Below, piece after piece: positions 1-9,658 of a stretch of DNA of 64,000 bases. The DNA is taken from positions 62,001-126,000 of the forward strand of contig VLTN01000056.1 in assembly GCA_008330645.1 (NCBI GenBank), in the 5' to 3' direction. How positions within the stretch are numbered: the first letter of the stretch is position 1; each line of letters opens with the position of its first letter. Origin of the DNA: Cafeteria roenbergensis. Taxonomy: Eukaryota; Sar; Bigyra; Bicosoecida; Cafeteriaceae. The position numbers and the translations under genes were made by a program. The notes beneath the pieces were generated by a model, which saw only the letters and a program-made list of their open reading frames with translations, was not told where the DNA came from and did not search any database.

Positions 1-355
1 TCCTGCGACTGGGCCCGCAGACAAGGACAGCGCGCCTGCCACGGTGGCCTTCGACAACAAGGACCAGACGGCCAGCAAGGCCGGCCTGCGCGGCTGGGGC
101 AAGCGCGCGATGCTTGCCATGAACAACCACGCTGAGCAGCTGCCGCAGTTCGGGCTGGCTGCCCTGCTAAACGTGGCCGTGCGCTCTGGCGTCACACCCT
201 GGGCCGTGTCCGGCGTGATGGCGGGTGTTGCTGTCTTCCGTGGCGCCCACCTGGCCTGCTACCTCGCCGACCTGGACGGGCTCCGCAGCCTCAGCTTCCT
301 GGGGTCGTCGCTTCTCACCCTGGCACTGTACGTCATGGTGTTCGTGTCCTTCTGA
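1..355 (+). CDS. MAPEG-family membrane protein, C-terminal part (5' end outside the window)
   Basis: The frame is open from the second base of the window to the TGA at 353-355, so the gene starts upstream. The visible ~117 residues look like the C-terminal half of a MAPEG protein (eicosanoid and glutathione metabolism family; small four-helix membrane proteins). The family-typical run is R-x-x-A-x-x-N-H-x-E-x-x-P-x-F (RAMLAMNNHAEQLPQF), followed by a hydrophobic helix, then FRGAHLACYLADLDGLRSLSF before a last hydrophobic helix ending VMVFVSF. This pattern is shared with bacterial YecN/YrdB-like and microsomal GST-like members. Enzymatic activity cannot be judged without the N-terminal half. 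The next gene, RSP3, converges on it 158 bp away. Confidence 0.7.
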   Translation, partial: PATGPADKDSAPATVAFDNKDQTASKAGLRGWGKRAMLAMNNHAEQLPQFGLAALLNVAVRSGVTPWAVSGVMAGVAVFRGAHLACYLADLDGLRSLSFLGSSLLTLALYVMVFVSF

Positions 356-425
356 GCCTCGCGCAAGCGCGTTGTGCCCCGCCCTGAAATGTTGCAGACT
401 GCTTGCCGGCGCTGTCGGCCCTCGG

Positions 426-464
426 GCACGCACGCGCGCACGCACACGCACACGCACACGCACA
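426..464. repeat. 39-bp alternating purine-pyrimidine (CA/CG) tract
   Basis: Every step from 426 to 464 alternates purine and pyrimidine, mostly CA with some CG dinucleotides. It lies in the 158-bp gap between two convergent stop codons (MAPEG at 355, RSP3 at 514). Such tracts can adopt Z-DNA under supercoiling; a role in termination is inference only. Confidence 0.9.
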
Positions 465-513
465 ATCAGCTACAGAGACGGCACGCTACCGCTTCCCGGC
501 CGCCCGCACTGCC

Positions 514-2327
514 TCACGCCGGCTCGTTCACCAGGTGCAGCGAGCGCAGGTCCTCGGGCGACAGGCTGTCCAGCGTGCGCCGCGGCTCGAGCGGCTTGCC
601 CGAGTGCGCCAGCCGCAACCGCCGGCCCCGCATCAGGGCGTCCACCAGTGGCGTGGGGTGCGATCGGATCCAGGCGTGGATCCTGGCCTCCACCTGCGCC
701 GCCGTGTCGGCGCGGGCAATCGTCACGGGGCCGAGCGTCGTCTCCACGGCGGTGCCGGGGAGCGGCAGCGGGGCGGGGCGCCTCCTTCCAGCAGCGCCCT
801 CGCCCTCGCCCTCACCCTCGTCTTCGACAGCGTCCTCGTCTTCGACAGCGCCCTCGCCCTCTTCCTCGTCCTCGTCCTCGTCCTCGTCGCGGGGCGGCAT
901 CACCCCCCGGAGCACCACGCTGACGAGGTACGGGCGCCGCCGCTCAGCCTCCTCCTCGGCCGCCTTTCGCCTCGCCTCGGCCTCCTCCCGGTGCGCCCGC
1001 TGCCCCCTCGCCAGGGCGGCCCGCAGCAGGTCGTCCACCAGACGGCGAGCCGTCCTCCGGGCCGCCACCGAGGCGCGCGCAGCGTCCACCAGCGGCCCCG
1101 CCACCCCCGCCTCCACCTCCGATAGCACCGGGTCCGCGAACAAGCGGCACGCGGAGAGGAACCCGCTAGCCGACTCCAGGGCCGCGCGCGCGGCGGCTCT
1201 GCCCACCGCGGCGGCGATCACCTTGGCGCGGCAGGTGTCCTCCTGCCTGCGCCGCACGCGCGCGCGCTGCATCCGCTCCTGCGCCTCCGTCCGCAGCCTG
1301 GAGGCCTCCTTGGCCATCGCCGCCTCGCGCTCCGACTCGGCGGCCTTGCGGCCTGCCAGGTGGTGGCCGGACTTGAACAGCGCGTCCAGCTCCGCCTCCT
1401 CCTCCAGCTCCAGTAGGGCCTGCTCGAGCGTCTTGGTCGCGAGGACGTCCACGAGCGGCGCGCTCTCGGCGTCAAAGTCGAAGAGCTCCCCTGGCTCCAC
1501 TTGCGCCTCGGCGTCCACGCCGCGCTTCGGGCCCACGGTGGGAACGTCGGCCTCGGCCTCCTTGAACTCGAGAAACTCGTCCGTTTGCGTGTCCACGTCG
1601 AGCGTGGCGGGGGGGCAGGCGGTGGGCCCGTCCTGCTCGGTCAGGAAGGCCGTCAGGTCCGCCGCTGGGCGCCCGCGGGCCACCCCAGGGCGGGCCGCGA
1701 AGGCATCCGGCTCCCGCTGCCGGGCAGGGCGCCTCCTGCGCAAGGTCCACGCGTTGGCCTTGGCCGTCGCGGCGGCCTCGGCGTCGCCCGACGAGGCCGC
1801 CTGCGTGCTCCGCTCCACCGTCGTTCCGCGACGCACGCGCGGGTCGAACATCAGGTTCCTGCGGGCACACGTTTCGCAAGGCGCAAAGGCGGCGATTCAG
1901 GCCGGGGGTGGCCAGGGTGCTGGGCTGGTAGTTGCCGGCGCGAGCGAGCGAGCGAGCGAGCGCGCTGTTGCCGAGCAGTTGGGACGCCACCGCTGGGCTT
2001 GCTGGCAGCGCGCAGCGCACGCGCCGCGAGCAGCCGCCCCGGCGGGGAGCGCAGCGCATGTGCCCCGGCCAGCGCAGGCAGGCGCCGGTCGCGTCGGGGG
2101 CGCGACACCGGCGGCGGATGCGCGCTGAGCCGCCCGGCGCACAAGCACTTGCGCGTTGCAGGCGCACGGGCCAGCGCCTCGCAGCAGGGCCAGCGGGCGG
2201 AAACAGCCCGGCCTCGCCCCGCGGGGGCGGATCGCCGGCCGTCACGATGCGCTCACCCTATGGCCTTGGTCTTGGCCGGGTCGCGCCTGGGCTTCATCGT
2301 CTCGGGGTTGGCCGCAAACGAAAACAT
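514..2327 (-). CDS. RSP3: Radial spoke protein 3 (RSP3/RSPH3), two exons
   Basis: RSP3 is the dimeric, kinase-anchoring stalk protein of the axonemal radial spoke. Exon 1 is 2257-2327 (minus), starting at the ATG whose first base is 2327; exon 2 is 514-1858. The donor is GTGAGC and the acceptor CGCAG. The join is in phase and gives KAIG-NLMFDPRVRRGTTVE, which aligns with the invariant NIMFDRRVVRGNTYA of other RSP3 proteins. Further family blocks are DVDTQTDEFLE, a GVDAEAQVEPGELFDFD block and KTLEQALLELEEEAEL, then a long coiled coil. The product is 471 aa, close to Chlamydomonas RSP3. An acidic run lies at about residues 345-379. The last ~75 residues resemble a ubiquitin-like fold, which is unusual. 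The intron holds a short GCGA repeat near 1940-1965. It is head-to-head with RPL23A across 289 bp. Confidence 0.92.
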
Positions 2328-2616
2328 GGCGGGCCGTGCGGGCCGGCCGGCAGGGGCCTGGACGAGGCCGCCGCGGGTCCTCCCCTCAGCCCGGGCCGTG
2401 CAAGCGCCGTCCCCAACCTGTGCGGGCCAGGCCTGGGCGAAGGAGCCCGTGTGGCGGTGCCGTCGCGCTCTTGGCGCGCCTTGCCGCCAAACCGGGAGCG
2501 TTGCGCTGGCCGGCGCCTGGCCGGCTGCAGAGCCCCGCGGGTGAGCGATGCGGGCCAAGCCGGGAAGTCGGCGGCAACTGTGACTATCACCGGGAAGTCC
2601 TCTGGAGCTTGCCAGG
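2328..2616. promoter_or_regulatory. Head-to-head intergenic region RSP3 / RPL23A
   Basis: These 289 bp separate the two start codons and must hold the 5' UTRs and promoters of both a flagellar gene and a ribosomal-protein gene. I see no clear TATA box. Shared regulation is inferred from spacing only. Confidence 0.5.
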
Positions 2617-3493
2617 ATGCCCAAGTCCACCAAGGAGGCCGAGAAGGGTGAGGACGGCAGGCGCATCGCCGTCGGATTCCCGGCGACCGGACCCTCGCGG
2701 CGCTCCCGGGGCCGCAAAGCGGCGCTGGGGCAAGCTGAGAAGGACAAGCAGGACGCGCTCCCCCGCCCGCGCCCCGCCCGCGCCCGAGGCCACCGCTTTG
2801 CCCCCCTCCCTACGCCCCTACTGGCCCCGCAGCCACGCGCATCAGCAAGAAGCTTCTGCGCGGCCGCCACGGCAAGACCGTGAAGGTGCACAACAAGGTG
2901 AGGCTCGCGCTGGCCTGCTTTGTCGGCAGCGCTGCCGCCCCGGGATGTCTGGCGACTACGGGCGCGGCGCCGACGAGCGCCTTGGAGAGCTCCAGTCGCC
3001 CGCGGTCCCCGGGACGGCGTGTGCGGACCCCCGGGTGCTCGGAGGGGACGCTGGGCGCCCTTGCCGCGCTGCGCCCGCAATCGTGCCCTCGGCGCTGCTG
3101 CCACCAGCCCTCTCTCGCGTCCCCCGCGGCCTTGCCGAGTCCCCGCAGCCCCACTTCTACAAGCCGAAGACCCTCAAGCTCAGCCGGCGCCCCCGGTACG
3201 AGCGCGCCCTCCCCGCCTCGGGTGTGGCCCTCCTCGACAAGTTCAGCATCATCCGCGCCCCCCTTGCCTCCGACGCGGCCATGCAGAAGATCGAGTCCCA
3301 CAACACCCTCGTCTTCCTCTGCGACGTGCGCGCCAACAAGACCCAGATCAAGAAGGCCGTGACCGAGCGCTGGGGCGTCGCCGTGGAGAAGGTGAACACC
3401 CTCATCCGCCCCGACGGCCAGAAGAAGGCTTACGTGCGCCTGTCCAAGGACCACGACGCCCTCGACATGGCCAACAAGATCGGCATCGTATGA
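2617..3493 (+). CDS. RPL23A: 60S ribosomal protein L23a (uL23), three exons
   Basis: uL23 binds 23S/25S-type rRNA domain III at the exit of the peptide tunnel and docks the signal recognition particle and nascent-chain factors. Exons are 2617-2647, 2833-2897 and 3149-3493; both donors are GTGAGG and both acceptors CGCAG. The spliced product is 146 aa. Recognised blocks are the basic N-terminal arm (KKLLRGRHGKTVKVHNK), KPKTLKLSRRPRYERA, the LVFLCDVRANKTQIKKAV core and VNTLIRPDGQKKAYVRLS, ending DALDMANKIGIV like yeast L25. The first coding exon is only 31 nt, so the 5' half would be missed by ORF-based calling. The next gene (SDR) follows in the same direction after 562 bp. Confidence 0.97.
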
Positions 3494-4055
3494 GCGTGAC
3501 ATGGAGTGACCCTCCCGTCCCCTCATCCGGAACCCCGCCATCCTGCAACGGAGCGCTGGGCCCGCGACTTGGGGCCTGGTGTGCTGCCGGCGACCCTCGC
3601 GGCCTTGCTCGCGGGCGGTCCGCTCGGTGCTGTGTTGGTGGCTGATTGCGGCCATGGACTGTGCTGCGTGGCTCCGCGGTGCAGGGGTTTTTGCTGGGCG
3701 CGCAGCCGCCCGGCGAGAGCTCCAAACAGACGTTCTTCCCGGCCTTGATGAACCCACCACCCACCCGCCTCTTGCCGGCGGCCGAAAGCAAACGCCCAGC
3801 CCCACGCACGAGCCACTCGCGTCGGTGCCAAGCGCCCCCGCTCCGCACAGAGCTGGACGCCACGTCAAGTCGCCGCCTGAGCCGAGCCGGCGTGTCGGCC
3901 GGCGATCTTGGTCCCGTGCCAGTATTCGCGCCAAGTGCCCGCGCCCCGCCGCTTGCCAGCGCGCGCGAGCCGCGCCGCGCCGCACTCTCGCGCGCGCGTG
4001 GAGGCCGCTCCCCGCCGCCCCGCACTCCCACTCCAGCCACGCCCCCCGGGTCGCA
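3494..4055 (+). other. Intergenic: RPL23A 3' end and SDR promoter
   Basis: No convincing gene. Short ORFs here lack family features. An alternating CG run lies at about 3986-3998, some 60 bp before the SDR start codon. The rest is GC-rich sequence without a recognisable element. Confidence 0.5.
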
Positions 4056-5243
4056 ATGGCCGCCGCAGCAGGCGCCTCGTCCGCAGAAAAGCCGTCCGTG
4101 CTGGTCCTGGGCGGCATGGGCATGATCGGGCGCAACCTGGTCAAGTACCTCGTGGACAACAAGCTCGCCGGATTCGTGCGCGTCGTGGACAAGCGCGTGG
4201 CCCGGTTCGCGGACATGTCGGCCGACCACCAGGCGGCCATGGACGGCACTGACGAGGTCCCGGTGGAAACGATGCAGCTCGACCTTGCGACCGAAGACGG
4301 GGCCGAGGCCGCGTTCCTGACCGAGGACGACACCCCGATGGACATTGTGTTCAACCTGGCAGCCGAGACGGCCAGCGGCCGCGACGCCGCCCGCTACGCG
4401 CAGGGGGCCGAGGTGGCGCGCCTGGCAGCCAAGGCCGCGGTGGCCTCTGGCGCCAAGCGCTTCGTCCACGTGTCCACCGCGGCGGTCTACAAGGCCAACA
4501 AGACGCCCGCGAACGAGTCTGGGCCCATCGCGCCGTGGACCAAGGTCGCCGAGGCCGCGCTGGCCGCCGAGGAGGCGGTTCGCGCCGTCGCCGACCTGCC
4601 GCTCGTGATCGCCCGGCCCAGCACCGTGTACGGCCCCGGCGACGAGCGCGGCCTGATGCCGCGGTGCGTGTGCGCGCTCGCGTATGTCGGGGGCACGGAG
4701 CCCATGAAGTTCCTGTGGGACGGCAGCCTCAGGCTGGACACGGTGCACGCGTTCGACGTGTGCCGCGGCCTCTGGCACATGGCGGCCAGGGCCACGCCTG
4801 CCGCTGGGGAGGGCGCCCCCGTGTACAACCTGTCTAGCCCCGAGGCCACTGACCAGGCCGCCATCGCTGCCGTGCTCAAGGAGGTGTTCTCGATCGAGAC
4901 TGGCTTCCACGGGAGCGTGGTATCCAACATCGCGAGGGTGCGCATGGACGACGCCGTGGCCGACGCGAACGACAGCCACATGGCCCCGTGGCTGGCAGCC
5001 CTCAAGGCCGCCGGCATCCGCCACTCGCCTCTGTCCCCGTTCATCCACAAGGAGCTGCTCTTCGCCAACCACCTCGCCGTCGATGGATCCAGGATCGAAA
5101 AGGAGCTCGGGTTCAAGTACCGCGTCCCCGCCCTGGGGGCCCCCGCTGTCAAGGACATGGTGGCCCGCGCGGTCGCCCAAGGCATCTTCCCGGCCGCCGC
5201 TCAGGGCCACGACCTCGGGCTCGGAGCCAACCCCGCCAAGTGA
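4056..5243 (+). CDS. Extended short-chain dehydrogenase/epimerase-like protein
   Basis: A 395-aa single-exon protein of the NAD(P)-binding extended SDR superfamily (nucleotide-sugar epimerases, 3-beta-hydroxysteroid dehydrogenases and relatives). The ATG at 4056 is chosen because the Rossmann fold starts just after it. The glycine-rich loop LVLGGMGMIGRN (GxxGxxG) is at about residues 17-28. DIVFNLAAETASG corresponds to the usual NLAA strand. The active-site serine lies in HVSTAAVYKAN. IARPSTVYGPGDERG matches the RP..VYGPGD motif of extended SDRs. The lysine of the YxxxK motif seems to be the K in APWTKVAEAAL, and the tyrosine position then holds alanine, so catalysis may be altered or lost. 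No signal peptide is obvious. The substrate cannot be predicted. It converges on IFT80 across a 1.1-kb AT-richer gap. Confidence 0.85.
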   Translation: MAAAAGASSAEKPSVLVLGGMGMIGRNLVKYLVDNKLAGFVRVVDKRVARFADMSADHQAAMDGTDEVPVETMQLDLATEDGAEAAFLTEDDTPMDIVFNLAAETASGRDAARYAQGAEVARLAAKAAVASGAKRFVHVSTAAVYKANKTPANESGPIAPWTKVAEAALAAEEAVRAVADLPLVIARPSTVYGPGDERGLMPRCVCALAYVGGTEPMKFLWDGSLRLDTVHAFDVCRGLWHMAARATPAAGEGAPVYNLSSPEATDQAAIAAVLKEVFSIETGFHGSVVSNIARVRMDDAVADANDSHMAPWLAALKAAGIRHSPLSPFIHKELLFANHLAVDGSRIEKELGFKYRVPALGAPAVKDMVARAVAQGIFPAAAQGHDLGLGANPAK

Positions 5244-6320
5244 GCGCGGACAGGCCTTTCCTCACAACACACCTATGGGATCGCCCACGGCCGTCCTCCA
5301 CATTGCCATGCCACGCCCTGCCCAGCCCTGCCCCCGTCGTCTCCGCATGCCACAAGCCCCGAGCCCGGGGCTTGCGTCCCGCCTCGAATCGTTGCATCCC
5401 TCCTCCCGCCTGGTGCGCAGCGCCTGCGCGCGCGCCTCTGAGTTTCCACATGCAAGGCGTCCAAGCAGCTTTGACTCCACCTGGCCCGCCGCCACCCTCC
5501 GAATCCTCAACAGCACGCGTCTGGCCGCCACGACGCCAGCGCCAGTCTGGTCATCACACGCCTCGAGCACCGCTCCGTCACAGTCGCTCGCGCGCGCAAC
5601 TTTCTGCGCATCCCTGGAGTGCGCGACAAGTTGTGTTGCATTTTCTGTTTGCGTTCAAGACAATTGCTTTTCGCTCGTGGCGCTGGCCAGCAAGTTTCGA
5701 GCAACAGTTTTTTTCACTGAAGCCAACATGACCAGAGCTCATTCATTGTAGCAGTAGCAGCACCAATACTCTTCTCGCGCAAGGCTGAAACGAAAGTCGT
5801 GGGGCCTCCAGCACGCGGTGCTGTTCAGGAACAAAAACCGCAATGTGACCGGGCCGGTATCTCTGATCGTAAAATAATCTTGGCCAGAAACATTTGGCGC
5901 CTCGACGAGTTCACCAAGGCAATGCCGCACTGGGCTGTTGCGTGATGTGGCTGTCCATCTGCTGTCGCTGCGACAGCAAAGCAAGGTGGCTCGCCGCTAC
6001 GCTATTTTCAAGTCTGACGCGCAGTGCTAGCGGAGCGGGTCAATGACGAACGGTCATACCTTTTCCCTGGGCGCCTCCTGTCGCGACGGTGCTTTGAGAC
6101 TTTCGCGGCCTGAAAGGGCTGGCTTTCAATGAACGTTTGCGTGTGTTGTGTGTGGAGGGAAGCGGCCAAGTTCGCGGCCCTGAGGACCAGCATGTCTGGC
6201 TTCCGAACCATGCACGAATTGGCCGAGGCAAGCAACGTAAAAACAAACGAAGAACAGAGTACGAAGGAGGAGGAGGAGGAGGAGGAGGAGGAGCCCCCCC
6301 TCCCAGCCTCCCTTGCGGTC
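5244..6320. other. AT-richer convergent intergenic gap
   Basis: Between the SDR and IFT80 stop codons. From about 5560 to 6260 the sequence is visibly richer in A and T than the flanking genes, with T-runs and sequences such as TAAAATAATC. I find no recognisable protein, tRNA or snRNA. A short perfect stem (GCTGTCG, 3-nt loop, CGACAGC) lies near 5960-5980. A GT-rich stretch is at about 6133-6155. A (GAG)n run at about 6265-6292 is followed directly by a C run, lying just downstream of the IFT80 stop codon. A decayed insertion or an unannotated non-coding RNA cannot be excluded. Confidence 0.5.
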
Positions 6321-9300
6321 TCACGCGCTGCCGCCGTACGCCCCGCCGGCCACGGCGCTCTGCTCCGCGCTGCGTTCGCGGTCCTTCGTCGCGCGAACGC
6401 GCGCCTCATCGACGGTGCCGACGGCCTGCGCGGCCGACTGGAAGGATGCAATGGTCTCTTCCCTGCCGAGGGCGTCCAGGAGCCGCTGCCTTGCAGCCAC
6501 AACGAGCTCTGTGAGACCGCCCTTGCCCGAGCTGGCGTCGTGCTCCCTGGCCAGGGCCAGCGCACGCTCCCACCGGAAGAGCCTCACGTTGAGCTTGACA
6601 GCGCGGTACACAAGCGGGGGCGATGCCTGCATGAGGATGGCCTCAGCCTCGTCCGGACAGCGGCGGAACAGCGCCATCTCGGCCGCGCGCCCCTCCTCCG
6701 AGGGCACGTCCCGCACGTGAAGCACGAAGGCTAGCTTGTCCGCCATTCCCAGGGAGGCGAGCGCGATCTCTGCGGTGTCCAGCTGGGAGGCGTTGAGCGC
6801 CATGGCGGCGAGCGCTGCCCACAGGGGCCGCTCCTTCGCCTGCCGGCAGAGCCGCACGGCGTGCTCCCAGCGCGAGCCGCGCACCAGCCCGTAGAGCAGG
6901 GGGGTGTTGACGCTCACAGAGGCGTGGACGGCGGCGCCGTCGCCCCTGCGGACGACGCAGCGCGAGCCGCGGTAGGAGAGGACGCGGGGGATCCTTCCGA
7001 ACGCGGGGGCGGCGACGTCCTCGCGAGCTGCCTCGCACAGGTCCCTGTCCACCCACACAGCCGAGGGGCAGTGCCAGAGGACGCGGCGGCCGTCCGCGCA
7101 GGCCAGCAGCGCGTCTGCGGCGTCGCACCAGGCGGCCGACTCCACCATGCTGGCAAGCTTCTCCGGCTCGTGCACCAGCACCGGGGTCACCCACAGGTCC
7201 CCCGCGGAGTCGACGATGGCGAGGCGGCGCTCTGCCAGCCCCGGCGTGAACTGGGAGAGCGCCACCTGCCGCACCGCCACCGTGTGCACGTAGGGGACCC
7301 CCACGGGGCGGCCCGACCTGGTCTCGAACACGCGGACCGTCCGGCCGTCCGCGCGGTCCAGCACCGCCACGCAGTCGGGCGCCAGCGCAAGCGACGCGTC
7401 GTCCGCGCAGGCCGCGGCGCGGGCGGCGGTGGCACCCAGCCCCCTGGCCACGGCGGCGGAGAAGGCCGTGGAGGCGGGGCGGCCGTCCTCCCCCAGCAGG
7501 GCGAGCGAGCCCCCCGCGTCGGCCACCAGGATGTGCCGCGCCCCCTGCAGCAGCAGCGTTGCCGGGGAGCGCAGGTCGGTCACGTGCGGCGTGGCCCACG
7601 ACCGCTTCGCCGCGTCGTACACGCAGCACTGCGTTTCCGTGCAGACGACGAGGCGGCCGTAGGCCAGCGACAGGTGCGTGACCCGGTCGCGAAGCTCCAG
7701 CGACTCGGTGGTGCCGTCAGAGGCATCCACCACCCGCACCTCTCGCGGCGCCGAGTGTTCAGCGAAGAGACCGCCTTCGCTGACGCGTCGCCCCAAGGGC
7801 TGGGCCACCACCACGCGGCCGGCCGCGCCCCCCACGGCCAGAGCGGTCCCGTCGGGGCTCCACGAGAGCGCGAGAACGGAGCCGAAGGGCACTGCGTCGC
7901 TCGCTGCGGCGCCGCCGCCGCCGGAGGCGTCGTCAGCGCCGGCGGCGCCGTCGGCGGCAGCGGCGCCCGCAGCCCCCGCCCGAGCAGCGCTGCCGCCCGC
8001 CCCCGCTGCGGCCTCGCCTGCCGCCGCCGCCTTGCCGCTCCCGACGCCCGACGCGGCCAGGCTCTGCCTTGCAAGGCTCCACCCGGCGCGGTCGCAGAGG
8101 CGGAGGGTTTCGAATCCGCCCGCGGCGAAGCTCTCGCCCCGGGGCGACCACGCCACCGACGTGACGGGGTGCAGCAGCGGGGCCGAGGCGAAGAGGGCTC
8201 TGCCCTCGCTGTCCCACACCTTGTACTTGCCGTCCTCGCCCCCCGACACGACGAGCGAGTGCACTGGGGACCAGTCGGCGCAGAGCACGGGACCGTCGTG
8301 GGCGGTCCACGACACGGACGCCTTTCCCGCCCTGTCACCGGCCACGGACTTGATTGCGAGGGTGCGCCCGGACGCGAAGAGGATGCGGTCGGCGCCGGCG
8401 GACCAGGATACGGCGAACACGGGGGCGTCGGCCATCGCCACAGTGGCGCGTAGCATGCCCGCTCGCGACCACACCTTGACGGAGCCGTCCTCCCCGCCAG
8501 TAGCGAGCACGGCGCCGTCGGCGTCGGCGGCAACGCAAACGGCGGCGCCCGCGGAGGTGGCTGCCGCCTGCTTCTCCTCCCGGCCCGTCAGCGCGTTGAA
8601 GAGCCGCAGGGTGCCGTCCGAGCAGGCCAGGGCCACGACAGTGCCGGCACCGCCGCCGCCCCCGCCGCCGCCGCCGCGGCCTCCTGAGCCGAGCCAAGCC
8701 ATGCCGGTGACGGCGACGCCGGCCTCGGCGGCGGGGCCCGTCGCCTCCAGGGCGTCCAGGCCGGGAACCCACCGCTGCAAGCTACCGTCGTCGCCGGCAG
8801 TGACCAGCTCCAGCGCGCCCCGGCCGCGGGAGGCGCCCCTGCCTCCCGCCCCCGACGAGGACGAGGACGAGGACGAAGCGCCCCCGGTGGGCGACACCCA
8901 GTCCACGCACGCAACGACGCCGGTGTCTGCGGAGTTGAAACGCGTGTTCAGTCGCGGACGAGGGGGCGACGGCGCGCGTGAGGCGGGAAGAGGCGGCAAC
9001 GGGCTCGCGCCTGCCTGTAACGGCAGCCGCGCGGGCGTCCTGGCCTGGCAGGCGATGGCTTCGCCCCGCGGCTCGCACTGGCGGCCTCAGCAAGCGGACG
9101 ATGACGCCCCCATGGTACGGCGCAGAGGCCGGCGGGCGCCCCGCCGGCCGCTGTAGGGCTCGCGGCAGGCCGCGCACGGATGGTAGCCGTCCAGCCAGCG
9201 GCTCCGGGTCTTCCTCCCCCGCCTTCCCTCTGCCAACCGAGCTGAGCTTCCGCTGCAGCGCGCGTCCCACAGCATGAGCGCTTGCCGCGATGCGCTCGAT

Positions 9301-9436
9301 GCTGCGCTCAAGCGAGGTGCCGCCCGAGCAAGCGCGCAGCAGGGGCCGGCACACGCGGAACGCACCCGGCAACGGCCGTTGCGGGCGGGGGGCACTCACG
9401 CGGCTGGCTCGCGGGCTCAAGGATCGTGAGCCGCAT
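6321..9436 (-). CDS. IFT80: Intraflagellar transport protein IFT80, two exons
   Basis: IFT80 is a WD40/alpha-solenoid subunit of the IFT-B complex, needed for building cilia. Exon 1 is 9400-9436 (37 nt) and exon 2 is 6321-8926; donor GTGAGT, acceptor CGCAG. The join is in phase and yields MRLTILEPASQP-HTGVVACVDW, matching the MRLKISL...LVSCVGW start of the family. The frame extending to 8999 has only a TTG codon there, so it was rejected as the start. The 880-aa product carries two WD40 propellers. The signature segment is at residues ~220-270 (AHDGPVLCADWSP, SGGEDGKYKVWDSEGR, FETLRLCDRAGWS). A C-terminal TPR-like solenoid starts near residue 685 (LLYGLVRGSRWEHAVRLCRQ). Low-complexity Gly/Ala/Ser inserts lie in the propellers. 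It is head-to-head with ECHS1 across 222 bp. Confidence 0.95.
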
Positions 9437-9658
9437 GGCAGACCTTTGTCGAGCAGCGGACGCTGCTGCGCGGGCGCAGGAGACGCCGGGCGCTCCCGGT
9501 GGCGAGCGCCTCGGCCAAGCCGCGCTCCCGGCCCGCCGCTCGCGGCTGGCAGAGCCAGTGGCGTGCCTCTCGGAGCCGGCCGCGCCCGCCGCGCGGTGGC
9601 TGCTGCCCCTGGCCCCCAACGCGGCACCGATACCGCCCAACAGGGGAGAGCGCACGCC
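9437..9658. promoter_or_regulatory. Head-to-head intergenic region IFT80 / ECHS1
   Basis: The 222 bp between the IFT80 and ECHS1 start codons probably serve as a bidirectional promoter. No TATA-like element is visible. One GGCAGAGC octamer occurs at about 9548. Confidence 0.5.

Noticed and set aside
374-2128. 584-codon plus-strand frame opposite RSP3
   Set aside because: Ser/Arg/Ala filler with no domain; the minus strand carries the clear RSP3 gene. Long antisense frames are expected at this GC content.
5739-5984. 81-codon minus-strand ORF in the AT-richer gap
   Set aside because: Composition is unlike the other genes, with no family features and no plausible splice context.
8095-8125. tRNA T-arm-like sequence (GGTTTCGAATCC)
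   Set aside because: It lies in the IFT80 coding frame (GGFETLRL) and no acceptor, D or anticodon arms can be drawn around it. A similar GGTTCGAATT at 37948 also lacks a pairing stem.
8927-8999. IFT80 start at the upstream end of its open frame
   Set aside because: The codon there is TTG, and an in-phase 37-nt exon further upstream gives the conserved IFT80 N-terminus with ATG.
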